64,000 nt of DNA from Pseudomonas sp. 8Z (GCF_902506535.1 NZ_LR733826.1:527079-591078); one strand, 5' to 3'. Shown: positions 37,478 through 48,962, counted from the stretch's first letter. The notes: generated by a model from the sequence alone, not told the origin. Made by a program: numbers and translations.

Positions 37478-37632
37478 GAGCAACTCCTTTTGCGTGTGAC
37501 CACTCGTGTTCGCGGCGGGTTCCAGAGCGACTGATTCTCTCTACACCAGCAAGTATTAGCGCGCAAGAGGTTCACAGAGCGCCCCGGCAAGCGGACAATG
37601 GCACATCATCACCATCAGCCAGGAGCCCAGAG

Positions 37633-38229
37633 ATGTCTCTTCCGCAAACCATGTTCCAGATTACCGGGCGTGGACACGCACCGGCCTCCCTGGCGAATGC
37701 GACCCTGCTGATCATCGATGCTCAGGAAGAATACCGCAGCGGCGTGCTCGCCCTGCCCGGCCTGAATCCGGCGCTGACCGAGATTGCCAACCTGCTGGCA
37801 GCGGCACGGGCAACCGGCACCGCAGTGGTACACGTCAAGCATATGGGCATTCCTGGCGGTCTGCTCGATCCGAGCGGCCCGCGTGGTCGCCCACTGCCGG
37901 AAACCGCACCGCTGGCAAGCGAAACTGTCGTAGAAAAACGCCTGCCCAATGCCTTCGCAGGTACCGAATTGCACGACCGCTTACAGGCGCTGGGGCATCT
38001 TGATCTGATCGTCTGCGGTTTCATGACCCACTCCAGCGTCAGCACCACGGTGCGCGCCGCCAAGGACTACGGTTACCGCTGCACATTGGTTGATGCCGCG
38101 TGCGCCACGCGCGATCTGCCTACGCCGGACGGCGGCGTGATTGCCGCAGACGAGGTGCATCGCATCGAGATGGTTGCCCTGAGGGACAATTTCGCCACCG
38201 TGGTGCCAAACGCCAAGGCACTGATCTAA
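37633..38229 (+). CDS. Isochorismatase-fold hydrolase, nucleophile Cys replaced by Ser
   Basis: 198-residue cysteine-hydrolase-fold protein. Asp29 in LLIIDAQEEY and Lys102 in VVEKRLPNAFAGT are the conserved Asp and Lys. The usual GFMTHxC motif reads GFMTHSSVSTTVRAA, so the catalytic Cys is Ser135. Isochorismatase itself has Gly there, so some activity remains possible. Neighbouring genes give no substrate clue. The end VVPNAKALI is common in the family. Confidence 0.87.
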   Translation: MSLPQTMFQITGRGHAPASLANATLLIIDAQEEYRSGVLALPGLNPALTEIANLLAAARATGTAVVHVKHMGIPGGLLDPSGPRGRPLPETAPLASETVVEKRLPNAFAGTELHDRLQALGHLDLIVCGFMTHSSVSTTVRAAKDYGYRCTLVDAACATRDLPTPDGGVIAADEVHRIEMVALRDNFATVVPNAKALI

Positions 38230-38306
38230 GGTGACCGGGCAAGCGCGCAGAGGAACCGTGCTTGCCTTGGCCGGTCTACCGCCGACAGTCCGCTGAGAGG
38301 ATCGGC

Positions 38307-38627
38307 ATGAAACTGTCTAACAACTTTGACGCCCGCAGGCTGCGCCCACGCCCAGCCAAGAGCTGGCCTTTACGCCTAGGCGCCATGCTCGGTGCGCTAT
38401 TTGCCGCGTTCGGTATCCTGCTGGCCATGGCCGGCGCGGCTTCGCTGGCTGGCCGCGCGCCAACTCTGGGTGCGCTCAACGACTCCACGGGTGAAGCTAT
38501 CGTGGTACTGATGCTAGGGTTGTTCCTGCTCTGGGCCGGTATCGCTTTTTGGCGGCGCTGCCGCCTGCGCCTGCGCCGCCCTTCTGGCCTGGGACTTTCC
38601 CCGCATCTACTGAAAAAACGCGATTGA
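38307..38627 (+). CDS. Small inner-membrane protein of unknown function
   Basis: 106-residue protein with two hydrophobic helices (about 23-46 and 60-80), a very basic C-terminal tail rich in Arg (RRCRLRLRRPSGLG) and a basic N-terminus. I do not recognise a family. GAGAGGA lies six bases before the ATG at 38307. It is on the same strand as the isochorismatase-like and smr genes and may be in one operon with them. Confidence 0.65.
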   Translation: MKLSNNFDARRLRPRPAKSWPLRLGAMLGALFAAFGILLAMAGAASLAGRAPTLGALNDSTGEAIVVLMLGLFLLWAGIAFWRRCRLRLRRPSGLGLSPHLLKKRD

Positions 38628-38707
38628 AACGCCACCCGCGATCACCTGCCGGGTGACGCTTAGCAACGGCGGCCCTAAAATGCCTGCCTGTTTCGCGGAG
38701 CGCTCCC

Positions 38708-39268
38708 ATGCAAGACGACGATTTCTCCCTGTTTAAAGCCGAATTGCGCGGCGTAAAACCGATCAAGTACGACCGCGCCGACACCGGCAAACCCAAGGCT
38801 GATCGCAAGCAATTGGGCGCCCTGCGCCAGGCGGCCACCGTCAGCCAGGGCGAAATAAAGGTGGATGGCCTGTCCGATCAGTTCATCATCGATGTCGGCG
38901 CCGAAGATGCCTTGCACTGGGCCGGTAACGGCATCCAGGAAGGCCAGATGCGTAAGCTCAAGCTCGGCCAGATCCCCTTCGAGGGCAGCCTCGACCTGCA
39001 TGGCATGAGCGTGGAGAAAGCCCGCGACACCCTCTGGGAGTTTATTGCCGAAGCCACCAAGCTGGAGGTGCGCTGCGTGCGCGTGACCCATGGCAAGGCA
39101 GCGCGCATGGATGGCCGCAAACCGTTGATCAAAAGCCACGTCAACACCTGGCTGCGCCAGCATCCATCAGTGCTTGGGTTTACCTCCTGCCAGGCCAAGC
39201 ATGGCGGCACCGGTGCGCTGTACGTGTTGCTCAAGCGCGTGATGATGGACGGCCGCGACGAATACTGA
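38708..39268 (+). CDS. Smr domain protein
   Basis: 186-residue protein with a C-terminal Smr domain, which in relatives acts as an endonuclease on RNA or nicked DNA. Landmarks are the [12 protein letters not shown] motif near residue 97, [12 protein letters not shown] and the [12 protein letters not shown] end. Residues 1-80 are a charged extension ([17 protein letters not shown]) typical of YdaL/SmrA-like proteins of gammaproteobacteria. Role inferred from family. Confidence 0.88.
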   Translation: MQDDDFSLFKAELRGVKPIKYDRADTGKPKADRKQLGALRQAATVSQGEIKVDGLSDQFIIDVGAEDALHWAGNGIQEGQMRKLKLGQIPFEGSLDLHGMSVEKARDTLWEFIAEATKLEVRCVRVTHGKAARMDGRKPLIKSHVNTWLRQHPSVLGFTSCQAKHGGTGALYVLLKRVMMDGRDEY

Positions 39269-39336
39269 GCCGCCACCCTTGCCAGTCAACCAGTGGCGCC
39301 CTACCCTGCGCCCTTCGTTACCCAACAGGTATTTCC

Positions 39337-39882
39337 ATGTCCCTGGAACAACACTACACCGCCATTCTCGGCCAACTCGGTGAGGATGTATCCCGCGAGG
39401 GCCTGCTCGACACGCCCAAGCGTGCCGCCAAGGCCATGCAGTACCTCTGCCGTGGCTACCAGCAAACGCTGGATGAAGTCACCAACGGCGCCCTGTTCAG
39501 CTCTGACAACAGCGAAATGGTGCTGGTCAAGAACATCGAGCTGTACTCGCTGTGCGAACACCACCTGCTGCCGTTCATCGGCAAGGCTCATGTCGCCTAC
39601 ATTCCCAACGGCAAGGTGCTCGGTTTGTCGAAGGTGGCGCGTATCGTCGATATGTTCGCGCGCCGCCTGCAGATTCAAGAAAACCTCAGCAGGCAGATTG
39701 CTGAGGCCATCGAACAGGTTACTGGGGCTCTCGGCGTGGCGGTGGTCATCGAAGCGCAGCACATGTGCATGATGATGCGCGGCGTGGAGAAGCAGAATTC
39801 GTCCATGGTCACCTCGGTGATGCTCGGCGAATTTCGCGATAACCCCTCGACCCGCAGCGAATTTCTCAATCTGGTTCGCTGA
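39337..39882 (+). CDS. folE: GTP cyclohydrolase I
   Basis: 181-residue enzyme that opens tetrahydrofolate synthesis by converting GTP to dihydroneopterin triphosphate. The zinc and active site block is [43 protein letters not shown] and the second Cys/His set [15 protein letters not shown] follow. The N-terminal part is short, as in the FolE2 copy many pseudomonads carry in the aroC neighbourhood. Confidence 0.96.
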   Translation: MSLEQHYTAILGQLGEDVSREGLLDTPKRAAKAMQYLCRGYQQTLDEVTNGALFSSDNSEMVLVKNIELYSLCEHHLLPFIGKAHVAYIPNGKVLGLSKVARIVDMFARRLQIQENLSRQIAEAIEQVTGALGVAVVIEAQHMCMMMRGVEKQNSSMVTSVMLGEFRDNPSTRSEFLNLVR

Positions 39883-39940
39883 CCCCTTGAAGGCCACTCA
39901 GCTCACAGAGCTGCCGCCTGCATTTTCAGGAGACTCCAGC

Positions 39941-40309
39941 ATGTTGCTCAAAGCACTGCGTATCGGCCTTGGTCAGTTGGTCATCTTCGCCGACTGGATC
40001 AGCCGCCCGCGCAAGCTCAAGCGCAGTACCGCCGCCCAAGCCGAGGTGGAGCGCGCCAGCGCACAACTGGCGCTGTATCAGTTCCACGCCTGTCCGTTCT
40101 GCGTCAAGGTGCGCCGCACCCTGCACCGCCTCAATCTGCCGGTTGAACTGCGCGACGCCAAGAACGATGCAAGCCACCGGCAGACACTCGAACAGCAAGG
40201 CGGGCGTATCAAGGTGCCTTGCCTGCGTATCGAGGAAAACGGCCAAAGCACCTGGCTGTACGAGTCCAAGGCGATCATCGCCTATCTGGATCAGCGCTTC
40301 GCGGCCTGA
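39941..40309 (+). CDS. Glutaredoxin-like / GST N-terminal domain protein
   Basis: 122-residue thioredoxin-fold protein. After a 40-residue N-terminal part with a short hydrophobic stretch comes LYQFHACPFCVKVRRTLHRL with a CPFC redox motif, then IKVPCLRIEENG with the cis-Pro and YESKAIIAYLDQRF, which resembles the glutathione site of GST N-terminal domains. AGGAG lies eight bases before ATG 39941. It directly follows folE; a role in redox repair is inferred. Confidence 0.83.
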   Translation: MLLKALRIGLGQLVIFADWISRPRKLKRSTAAQAEVERASAQLALYQFHACPFCVKVRRTLHRLNLPVELRDAKNDASHRQTLEQQGGRIKVPCLRIEENGQSTWLYESKAIIAYLDQRFAA

Positions 40310-40314
40310 GCCAT

Positions 40315-40908
40315 TCAGCCGCCGTGGTTGCGGCGATAGGTGTGTTCACCCATCGCCGCGATCTGCCCGTCTATCAGCGCGTCGAAAGGCCGTAACAGCG
40401 CCTGAAAGCTGGCCGGTGCCTCGACTGTTTCAAGTGCACTGACGACGGCCTCGATGGTCGATAGTGCCCCCGCCTCCGGGGCCTTGCGCAGGCGATAGCG
40501 CGACGTCGGCGCAGCGCTCAGGCTGACGCGCGGCAAGGCCGCCAGTAATGGATTGAGGTGCAGCAGCTTGCGTGCTTTGCGCCACGTACCATCCGGTACC
40601 ACCAACAGCAGCGGCAACTCATCAGCCTGGCAGGGTTGCAGCGCTATTGCCTCATCGCCGGGAAACAACAAACAGGCTCGATAACCCGGCAGGGCGAGCC
40701 ACTGCGACAATTGGTCGAACACTTCACCTATCTGCAGCTCGGCATTACGCAAGCCCAGTGCGGCCAGGCGCGCGGTATTCAGAGCGTGAGCGGTCTCGCT
40801 CGGATGCTGCAGAATCAGCACGCGCGTCTGGCTATCGAGGTCGGGGATCAACGCGCACAGGCAACGGCTAAGCGGGCGCTGGCAACGGGGGCAGGTCGGA
40901 CGAGGCAT
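40315..40908 (-). CDS. tapT: tRNA-uridine aminocarboxypropyltransferase (DTW family)
   Basis: 197-residue SAM-dependent enzyme that puts the acp group on tRNA uridine 47. The N-terminal zinc ribbon is PTCPRCQRPLSRCLC. The DTW motif appears as DGTWRKARKLLHLN, preceded by LLLVVPDG, and the C-terminal half has RYRLRKAPEAGALSTIEAV. I chose ATG 40908 so that the zinc ribbon starts the protein. It is convergent with the glutaredoxin-like gene five bases away and downstream of aer. Confidence 0.9.
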   Translation of the reverse strand: MPRPTCPRCQRPLSRCLCALIPDLDSQTRVLILQHPSETAHALNTARLAALGLRNAELQIGEVFDQLSQWLALPGYRACLLFPGDEAIALQPCQADELPLLLVVPDGTWRKARKLLHLNPLLAALPRVSLSAAPTSRYRLRKAPEAGALSTIEAVVSALETVEAPASFQALLRPFDALIDGQIAAMGEHTYRRNHGG

Positions 40909-40989
40909 GCGCGCAGTGTGCCACGAACAGCGCAGAGGGCGTAACGGCATGCGCTCCAAAACCGGACTGAAGCGCATGCGTTAAGGGCT

Positions 40990-42555
40990 TCAGCGGTTGA
41001 AGCGCTCCGCCAAGCTGTACAGGTAATCGGCCATTTCCTCCAGCTCACGGCCAATGGACGCCCCCTGATGGGCTTGAGCGGCACTGTTTTCGGAGAGCTG
41101 AGCGATACGCGTGATCTGCCGATTGATGTCTTCGGCCACGTGGCTCTGCTGCTCGGAGGCTGCTGCCATCTGCTGACTCATCGAGGAAATGCGAGCCACG
41201 GCTCCGCTGATGCCCTCCAGTGCATTCTTCACCGCCTCAACACTGTCCACACTGCCTTTGGAGATATCCTCACCGCGCCCGGCAGTCACAACCGCGCGCT
41301 CAGCACCGGCACGCAGGGCCGCGATGATCTGATGAATCTGCTCAGTGGATTCGCGCGTGCGCGAGGCCAGCGAACGCACCTCGTCGGCTACCACCGCGAA
41401 GCCGCGCCCCTGCTCACCGGCACGTGCTGCCTCAATGGCGGCGTTAAGCGCCAGCAAGTTGGTTTGCTCGGCAATCGAGGTAATCACATCAGCGACGCTG
41501 CCGATTGACTGGGTGGAATTGGCCAGCTCATTCACGGCCTGACCAATCTCGTGTACTGCCTTGGCCATCTGCCGCATGGAATCCAAGCTGCCTACCGCCA
41601 GGTCGCGCCCCTCCTGGGCCAGGCGATCCGCCTCACCTGCGGCATGCGAGGTGTTCTGCACGTTATGCGCCACCTCCTGAATGGTGGCGGCCATTTGATT
41701 GATGGCAGTGGCCGACTGGTCCGTCTCGGAGCGCTGCTGATCGAGCAAATCCGCCCCCGAGCTGGACAATGCAGCAGCCTCGGTCGCTCGCCGCTTGACG
41801 TTCTCGCCGGCATCTTCCAGGCGAGTCAACGCAGTCTGCAAACGCGCTTCCTCGCTGAACATGGCCATATCGAGCAGCGCCTGAGCGCCGCGGTTATCGC
41901 TGTAGGTCAGCGCCACCAGCTCGCTGGTAAAAGCCTTGGGGTGGTCACTGAGAGTACGCAGGATCAAGGCACGCGATCGCTGCAGTTGATAAACACCCAA
42001 ACCAACCATCACCACGACAGTGAGGCCGACCAACGCTGCGCGGCTCAAGAACAGCTCGGCGGCCAGGATAATCAGCCCCGCCAAAATCAGCGGTAAGGAG
42101 CGCATCAAGTTGTAAGTCCAACGCTCCAGTAAAGGAACGGCTGACTTACCCTCACGCAAGCGCGCATAGAGTTTCTCTGCCCGCTGCTTCTGCGCGGCGC
42201 TCGGCAGCGAGCGCACGGATTCGAACCCAACCATGCGTCCACCGTCATATACCGGCGTCACATAAGCGCTGACCCAGTAAAAATCACCATTTTTCGCACG
42301 GTTCTTGACCACGCCCATCCAGGGTTTGCCCTGTTTGATGGTCTCCCACATATGAGCGAAAACCGCAGGTGGCATATCAGGGTGGCGCACCAGGTTGTGC
42401 GGCTGGCCAATCAATTCCTCACGAGTGAAACCGCTGATCGCAACGAAAGCGTCATTGCAGTAGGTGATTTTGCTAGTGAGGTCAGTGGTGGAAATCAGGC
42501 GCTCATCTGCTGGGAAAGTGCGTTCCCGCTGAGTAACGGGGAGGTTCTGGCGCAT
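40990..42555 (-). CDS. aer: Energy-taxis receptor (Aer-like methyl-accepting chemotaxis protein)
   Basis: 521-residue receptor. Residues about 15-120 are a PAS domain that normally binds FAD ([22 protein letters not shown], then [10 protein letters not shown]). A hydrophobic double helix at about 153-195 anchors it to the membrane without a large periplasmic domain. The rest is the MCP signalling domain with the conserved hairpin [20 protein letters not shown]. This order is the Aer layout; it would sense redox or respiration state for chemotaxis. Confidence 0.93.
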   Translation of the reverse strand: MRQNLPVTQRERTFPADERLISTTDLTSKITYCNDAFVAISGFTREELIGQPHNLVRHPDMPPAVFAHMWETIKQGKPWMGVVKNRAKNGDFYWVSAYVTPVYDGGRMVGFESVRSLPSAAQKQRAEKLYARLREGKSAVPLLERWTYNLMRSLPLILAGLIILAAELFLSRAALVGLTVVVMVGLGVYQLQRSRALILRTLSDHPKAFTSELVALTYSDNRGAQALLDMAMFSEEARLQTALTRLEDAGENVKRRATEAAALSSSGADLLDQQRSETDQSATAINQMAATIQEVAHNVQNTSHAAGEADRLAQEGRDLAVGSLDSMRQMAKAVHEIGQAVNELANSTQSIGSVADVITSIAEQTNLLALNAAIEAARAGEQGRGFAVVADEVRSLASRTRESTEQIHQIIAALRAGAERAVVTAGRGEDISKGSVDSVEAVKNALEGISGAVARISSMSQQMAAASEQQSHVAEDINRQITRIAQLSENSAAQAHQGASIGRELEEMADYLYSLAERFNR

Positions 42556-42690
42556 AGAGGCATCTCAGCGAAGTGAAAGGTACTGCACAGCAATAAGTAG
42601 TAGCACAGAGCTCAATACGCGCTAATCGGCGATTAGTCGTAGCAGGAACTAGCCTATGAATGACGACCAGGCAGGCATGAGCGTTAAGAC

Positions 42691-43584
42691 TTAGCCCGCA
42701 TTTAGCTGCGCCTTGAGCAGATCGCGGAAAGTCTGGATCAAGGGCTCGCGTGAGCGCCCCCGACGCAGGATCAAGGAAAATGGCGCCTGATAACCGAAGG
42801 TGGCCGGCAATAGCACCCGCAGTCGACCTAACTCCACCCAGTGCTGGGCGTAATGCTCAGGCAAGTAACCGATATAGGCGCCTGACAGCACCAGAATCAG
42901 TTGCGCCTCCATCGACTCCACGGTGGCCGCGCTGTGTTTGAAGCCATGGCGCGCCAATTCGGCCTGGCTCCAATAACCTCGACCGACCATGCGCTGCTGA
43001 GTGATCAGTTCCTCGGGAATGCGTCGCTGCGCGAACAGCGGGTGCCGCTCGCTGCAATAAAGCCAATGCTGCTCGCGGTACAGCGGCTGGTAAACCAGGC
43101 CGTTCATGCGCGTGGAAAAGGCGCCGATGGCCAAATCCAGGCGATTATCCAACACCGCCAGTTGCAACTCGTAGGGGCTCATTACCGAGAGGTGCAGGTG
43201 CACGCCGGGGTGTTCCTGACTGTAGGCGCCAATCACTTCGGCCAGCGGCAGGGCCGGGTCGCTGACGGTGGAGTCCAGCACACCGAGATTCAGCGTGCCA
43301 CGCAATTCCCCCTTGAGCGCCGCCGAATAGCGTTCGAAGCCTTCCAACTCGCCGAGCAGGCGCAGGGTTTCCTGATGGAACAGTTCGCCCTTGCTGGTCA
43401 GGCTGAAGCCGCCACGGCCACGATGACAGAGCACGATGCCGAGCTGACCTTCCAACTGGCTCATGTAGGTGCTGATGGCCGAGGTGGACAGATTCAGTTC
43501 CTGCTGCGCAGAAGCGAAGCCCTGGTGGCGCACCACGGCGGCGAAGATCTTCAGCAGTTTCAGGTCGGGCAAAGCAAAGGACAT
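42691..43584 (-). CDS. LysR-type transcriptional regulator
   Basis: 297-residue regulator with an N-terminal winged helix (LLKIFAAVVRHQGFASAQQE, then STSAISTYMSQLE) and an effector domain (LRGTLNLGVLDS onward). It is divergent from the catabolic cluster at 43901, and the 20-base palindrome 43731-43750 lies between them at the usual LysR operator distance. Hence it most likely controls this cluster. ATG 43584 has a weak ribosome site. The inducer is unknown; guanidino compounds are plausible by context. Confidence 0.88.
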   Translation of the reverse strand: MSFALPDLKLLKIFAAVVRHQGFASAQQELNLSTSAISTYMSQLEGQLGIVLCHRGRGGFSLTSKGELFHQETLRLLGELEGFERYSAALKGELRGTLNLGVLDSTVSDPALPLAEVIGAYSQEHPGVHLHLSVMSPYELQLAVLDNRLDLAIGAFSTRMNGLVYQPLYREQHWLYCSERHPLFAQRRIPEELITQQRMVGRGYWSQAELARHGFKHSAATVESMEAQLILVLSGAYIGYLPEHYAQHWVELGRLRVLLPATFGYQAPFSLILRRGRSREPLIQTFRDLLKAQLNAG

Positions 43585-43660
43585 GGAGACGCACGGCGGA
43601 TGAACGGAGCGCCAGTGTAGCGCCATGCAGACATCCAAAGAACGCGGAGTTCGAACTCTT

Positions 43661-43707
43661 GTAGGAGCGGATTTATCCGCGATTATCGCGGCTGAAGCCG
43701 CTCCTAC
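43661..43707. repeat. REP palindrome, GTAGGAGCGG type
   Basis: Ten-base perfect arms, GTAGGAGCGG at 43661-43670 and CCGCTCCTAC at 43698-43707, around a shorter inner repeat. Lies just upstream of the operator in the divergent region. Confidence 0.8.
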
Positions 43708-43730
43708 GCGTCGACGGATGCCAGCTCAAT

Positions 43731-43750
43731 AGTTCAGTAATCACTGAACT
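43731..43750. promoter_or_regulatory. Operator palindrome upstream of the isomerase gene
   Basis: AGTTCAGTAATCACTGAACT, a perfect inverted repeat with 8-base arms and a 4-base spacer. It has the TTCA-N-TGAA dyad form of LysR sites. A near copy lies at 49037-49056, and both are followed by similar text (AACTAAGT, TTTGC, CAACAAT, GCCATAACC) over about 80 bases. Regulator assignment to the adjacent LysR is inference. Confidence 0.75.
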
Positions 43751-43900
43751 AAGTATTTGCTCAACGCGATTTAACCCATTCGCAGGCTGAGCCAACAATG
43801 CAGCCATAACCAGGCGCCGGCTCGAATCGGACGCCATCGGGCATGACACTAAGCCCCTTGCTCAATCTGCCGCAGACCTTCGCCCTCCCAGGAGACGGCC

Positions 43901-44743
43901 ATGCGACTGGAAATTTTCCGCACCCTCTGGGGTTATCGCGGCAGTTGGCAGCAAGCGCTCGACGAAGCGCTCGGTGTCGGCTTCGACGGACTCGAAGCGC
44001 GCATCCCCGAAACTGCCGCGCAGCGCACCCTCAATGCCCGTCTGCTGCGCGAGCAGAATGTCCCCTATATCGCCACCCTGTTCACCTCCACGCCGGTACT
44101 GCCGCGCCAGAGCGACAGCCCGCAGGTGCACCTCGAAGACTTGCGCATCAAGCTCGACTGGGCCGCCGAACTCGACCCACGACTGGTCAACGTACTACCC
44201 GGCAATGATCGCTGGGCGCTGAGCGAGCAGGTCGACTTCTTCGCCCGCGCCGCCGAACTGGCCGCCGCCTGCGGCCTGAAAGTGTGCTTCGAGATTCACC
44301 GCGGTCGCTCGCTGTACAGCCCCTGGGTCACCCTCGATGTGATCCGCCAGGTGCCCGAACTGCGCTTCACCAGTGACATCAGCCACTGGCTGGTGACCTG
44401 CGAGCGCCTGCTGGACGACCCCGCCGACGACCTCTCGGCCTTCATCGAGCGGGTCGACCACATCCAGGCCCGCGTCGGCTATGACCAGGGCCCCCAGGTG
44501 CCGCACCCCGGCGCGCCGGAATACGCCGAGGTGCTGGCCTTCCATCAGCGGCATTGGGAAAGCATCTGGAGCAGCCAGGAAAAACGCGGCCTGCAGAGCA
44601 CCACCCTGACCCCCGAATTTGGCCCTGACGGCTACCTGCACCACCTGCCCTTCACCGACGTGCCGGTGGCCGACCTGTGGCAGCTCAACCAGTGGATGGC
44701 GCGCTGTGAGCGCCAGCACTTCCACCGTTTCACCAGTCGCTGA
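43901..44743 (+). CDS. Sugar phosphate isomerase/epimerase-like TIM-barrel protein
   Basis: 280-residue AP-endonuclease-2/xylose-isomerase-like barrel. Metal-binding acidic and His residues are visible in GFDGLEARI, CFEIHRGRSLYSP, FTSDISHWLVTCERL and TPEFGPDGYLHHLPF. Relatives act as isomerases or epimerases of hydroxy-keto compounds (IolE, OtnI, Hyi), so it should isomerise a small polar substrate. First gene after the operator, followed ten bases later by the oxygenase gene. Specificity unknown. Confidence 0.82.
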   Translation: MRLEIFRTLWGYRGSWQQALDEALGVGFDGLEARIPETAAQRTLNARLLREQNVPYIATLFTSTPVLPRQSDSPQVHLEDLRIKLDWAAELDPRLVNVLPGNDRWALSEQVDFFARAAELAAACGLKVCFEIHRGRSLYSPWVTLDVIRQVPELRFTSDISHWLVTCERLLDDPADDLSAFIERVDHIQARVGYDQGPQVPHPGAPEYAEVLAFHQRHWESIWSSQEKRGLQSTTLTPEFGPDGYLHHLPFTDVPVADLWQLNQWMARCERQHFHRFTSR

Positions 44744-44752
44744 GGAGCCGTG

Positions 44753-45787
44753 ATGAATACCAAGCATTTCACCGAAATCCCCGTGGTCGACATCGCAGGT
44801 CTGTTCAGCAGCGACCCCGCCGCGCGCCTGGCCGTGGCCGAGAATCTGGGCCGCGCCGCCCGTGAGGTGGGCTTTCTCTACATCAGCGGCCACGGTATCG
44901 AGCAGGCGCTGATCGACAGCCTGCACCGCGCCGCCGAGGACTATTTCGCCCAGCCACTGGATGCCAAGATGCGTCACTACATCGGCACTTCAGCTACCCA
45001 CAAGGGTTTCGTACCCGAAGGCGAGGAGCGCTACGGCACTGGCAAGCCGGACCACAAGGAAGCCTTCGACATCGGTTTCGAAGTCCCTGCCGACAACCCG
45101 CTGGTGCTGGCTGGCACGCCGCTGCTAGGGCCCAACGACTGGCCCATACTGCCCAACTTCAAGGAGGCCGTGCAGGCCTACTACGCGCGTATCTTCCAGC
45201 TTGGCCGCACGCTGTTTCGCGGCTTCGCCCTGGCCCTCGGCGTGGCGGAAAACACCTTCGACGAGATGGCCAATTTCCCACCCTCGAAGCTGCGCCTGAT
45301 CCACTACCCCTTCGATGGCGACGCCCAAGACGCCCCCGGCATCGGCGCCCACACCGACTACGAGTGCTTCACCATCCTGCTCGCCGACCGTCCGGGGCTG
45401 GAGGTGATGAACGATCTCGGCCAATGGATCGACGCAGGGCCGCGCGAAGGCACCTTCGTCGTCAACATCGGCGACATGCTCGAAGTGATGAGCGGCGGTA
45501 CCTTCGTCGCCACCTCGCACCGCGTGCGCAAGGTCAGCCAGGAGCGCTACTCCTTCCCCTTCTTCTATGCCTGCGACTACCACACGCAGATCCGCCCGCT
45601 GCCGCAGTTCGAGGCCACCGGCCAGAGCTACGAAACCATCAGCATCGGCGAGCACATGTGGAGCCAGGCGCTGCAGACCTACCAATACCTGAAAAAACGC
45701 GTCGAGGACGGCCAGTTGCAGCTACCCGAACGTGCCCGTGCACCGTCCAGCTTCGGTCACCTGAAGCACCAGCCGAGTGCACTTTGA
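44753..45787 (+). CDS. Isopenicillin-N-synthase-like 2OG-Fe(II) oxygenase
   Basis: 344-residue non-haem iron oxygenase. The iron triad is His200 and Asp202 in [12 protein letters not shown] and His256 in [19 protein letters not shown], and the last stretch has the 2-oxoglutarate RxS pair. The N-terminal DIOX_N domain starts [12 protein letters not shown]. Related oxygenases hydroxylate amino acids, including arginine-type substrates. Here it lies with guanidino catabolism and transport genes, so it may hydroxylate a guanidino acid (inference). GAGGAG before ATG 44753; the GTG at 44750 is less likely. Confidence 0.85.
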   Translation: MNTKHFTEIPVVDIAGLFSSDPAARLAVAENLGRAAREVGFLYISGHGIEQALIDSLHRAAEDYFAQPLDAKMRHYIGTSATHKGFVPEGEERYGTGKPDHKEAFDIGFEVPADNPLVLAGTPLLGPNDWPILPNFKEAVQAYYARIFQLGRTLFRGFALALGVAENTFDEMANFPPSKLRLIHYPFDGDAQDAPGIGAHTDYECFTILLADRPGLEVMNDLGQWIDAGPREGTFVVNIGDMLEVMSGGTFVATSHRVRKVSQERYSFPFFYACDYHTQIRPLPQFEATGQSYETISIGEHMWSQALQTYQYLKKRVEDGQLQLPERARAPSSFGHLKHQPSAL

Positions 45788-45831
45788 CTTTCCTGCCGCC
45801 AACACAAGACCCTGATCTGGAGATAAGCACA

Positions 45832-46629
45832 ATGGCAATCCGTAACCCGCTGCGCACCACCTTGCTGGCCCTCGCGTGCACCTTCGCCAGCCTGAGCCAA
45901 GCCGCCGAAACGCCCACGACCCTGACCAGCGGCGAGCTGAAGGTGGGCATGGAAATCACCTACCCACCGTTCGAATACTACGAAGGCGACAAGGTGAAAG
46001 GCTTCGACCCGGAAGTCTCCGCCGCCCTGGCCAAGCGTCTGGGCCTGGAGGCGAGCTTCAGCGACATCACCTTTCCCAACCTGATCCTCGGCCTCGACGC
46101 CGGCCGTTTCGACACCATCATCTCCGGCATGTACATCCTCCCCGAGCGCCTGGAAAAAGCCGACGCCATTCCCTACGCCAAAACCGGCGCAGCGATCATG
46201 GGGCGCAGCGACGCCGAGAAGAAACCAGCCACCCCCGAAGATCTCTGCGGTCTGACCGTCGGCCTGCAACAGGGCACCTCGTGGATTCCGGCACTGCAGA
46301 AGGTTTCCGACGGCTACTGCAAGGACAAGGGCGCCGGCGCCATCACCATCAACCAGTACCCGACCACCTCGGAAACCTCCCAGGCACTACTCTCCGGCCA
46401 TATCCAGGCGCATCTGGAGATCGACGCCGCTTCGCTACTGATCGTCGAGAAATCCCGAGGCCGCATCGCCATCAGCTCCAAGAGTTCGATCTACCCGCAG
46501 GTGCTGGGCATTTACGTGAAGAAGGGCAACAAGCAGTTGCTCGACGCCCTGAAAGCCGCGCTGGACGACTTCAAGGCCAGCGGCGAGTACAGCGAACTGT
46601 TGAAGAAATACAACCTGGAAGAAGCCTAA
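45832..46629 (+). CDS. ABC transporter substrate-binding protein (polar amino acid type)
   Basis: 265-residue family 3 solute-binding protein with a Sec signal peptide (NPLRTTLLALACTFASLSQA). The mature start LKVGMEITYPPFEYYEGDKVKGFD and MYILPERLEKADAIPYAKT are typical of lysine/arginine/ornithine-type binding proteins. It should deliver a cationic or polar amino-acid-like solute to the fused permease-ATPase 100 bases downstream. A hairpin separates the two genes. Confidence 0.92.
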   Translation: MAIRNPLRTTLLALACTFASLSQAAETPTTLTSGELKVGMEITYPPFEYYEGDKVKGFDPEVSAALAKRLGLEASFSDITFPNLILGLDAGRFDTIISGMYILPERLEKADAIPYAKTGAAIMGRSDAEKKPATPEDLCGLTVGLQQGTSWIPALQKVSDGYCKDKGAGAITINQYPTTSETSQALLSGHIQAHLEIDAASLLIVEKSRGRIAISSKSSIYPQVLGIYVKKGNKQLLDALKAALDDFKASGEYSELLKKYNLEEA

Positions 46630-46634
46630 AAGCA

Positions 46635-46705
46635 GCCGCAAGCGACAAGCTGCAAGCCACCAGCGAGGGCAACCGCCGATTCGCTTGCAGCTTGTGGCTT
46701 GCCGC
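46635..46705. repeat. Inverted repeat between binding protein and permease genes
   Basis: A stem formed by 46635-46657 and 46683-46705 with nearly perfect 23-base arms (left arm holds CAAGCTGCAAGC, right arm GCTTGCAGCTTG). No T-run follows. Such intercistronic hairpins often protect the binding-protein mRNA or reduce downstream expression. Confidence 0.7.
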
Positions 46706-46728
46706 TTACGGTTCGCTGGAGATAACGC

Positions 46729-48239
<1,511 letters not shown>

Positions 48240-48243
<4 letters not shown>

Positions 48244-48962
48244 ACGACATCACCCCCCTGCGCCGCGACCTCGCCGCAGCCTATCGCCTGGCTGCCCTGT
48301 TCGGCTGGGATGACACGCTCTACACGCACTTTTCCGTACGCCTGCCCGGCGGCGGCGAGCCGCGCTTTCTGATCAACCCGTTTGGCCTGTTCTTCGAGGA
48401 GATTCGCGCCAGCGACCTGATCGTGGTGGACATGCACGGCCAGGTGGTCGAGGGCAACGCCGACTACAACGTCGCCGGCTTCACCATCCACAGCGCCGTG
48501 CACATGGCCCGCGACGACGCCCACTGCGTGATCCACACCCATACCCTGGCCGGCATGGCGGTGGCCGCGCAGGATGCAGGCCTCTTGCAGCTCAATCAGA
48601 TCAGCACCGAGTTCCACCAGCGCCTGGGCTACCACGCCTACGAAGGCGTTGCGCTGGATCTGGACGAACGCGCGCGCATCCAGGCTTCGCTGGGCGACAA
48701 CATCGCCCTGCTGCTGCGCCACCACGGCCTGCTCAGCGTCGGCGCCAGCGTCGCCGACGCCTTCTACGTCATGCATTACCTGAACCGCGCCTGCGAGATC
48801 CAACTGGCCGCCACCGGCGGTGGCCAGCCCTGCAGCGAGATTCCCGCGCACCTGGCACAACACGCCTGCGAGCAGTTGCAGGGCGCCGAATGGCAGCGCC
48901 AACTGCTCTGGCAAGCCTGGCTGCGCAAGCTCGATCGCCTCGATCCCAGCTACCGATCGTAG
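48240..48962 (+). CDS. Class II aldolase/adducin family protein
   Basis: 240-residue protein with the metal site of L-fuculose-phosphate-type aldolases: FSVRLPG near residue 33, [10 protein letters not shown] and the later [14 protein letters not shown]. The Zn His set appears complete (two His in IHTHT, one in RHHG). Relatives cleave or decarboxylate hydroxy-keto acids. With the TIM-barrel protein it resembles the isomerase plus aldolase pair of tetronate catabolism, but no sugar-acid kinase is present. Overlaps the transporter gene by 4 nt. Confidence 0.85.

Larger units (their letters stand above)
43585..43900. other. Divergent control region of the catabolic cluster
   Basis: About 315 bases between the LysR gene and the isomerase gene. 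It holds a REP palindrome (43661-43707), the operator 43731-43750, and about 60 bases after it that resemble the region before 49139. No coding frame looks real here. Confidence 0.6.

Noticed and set aside
45364..46629. Longer form of the binding protein starting inside the oxygenase gene
   Set aside because: The signal peptide at ATG 45832 is clear and the upstream residues are out-of-frame oxygenase sequence.
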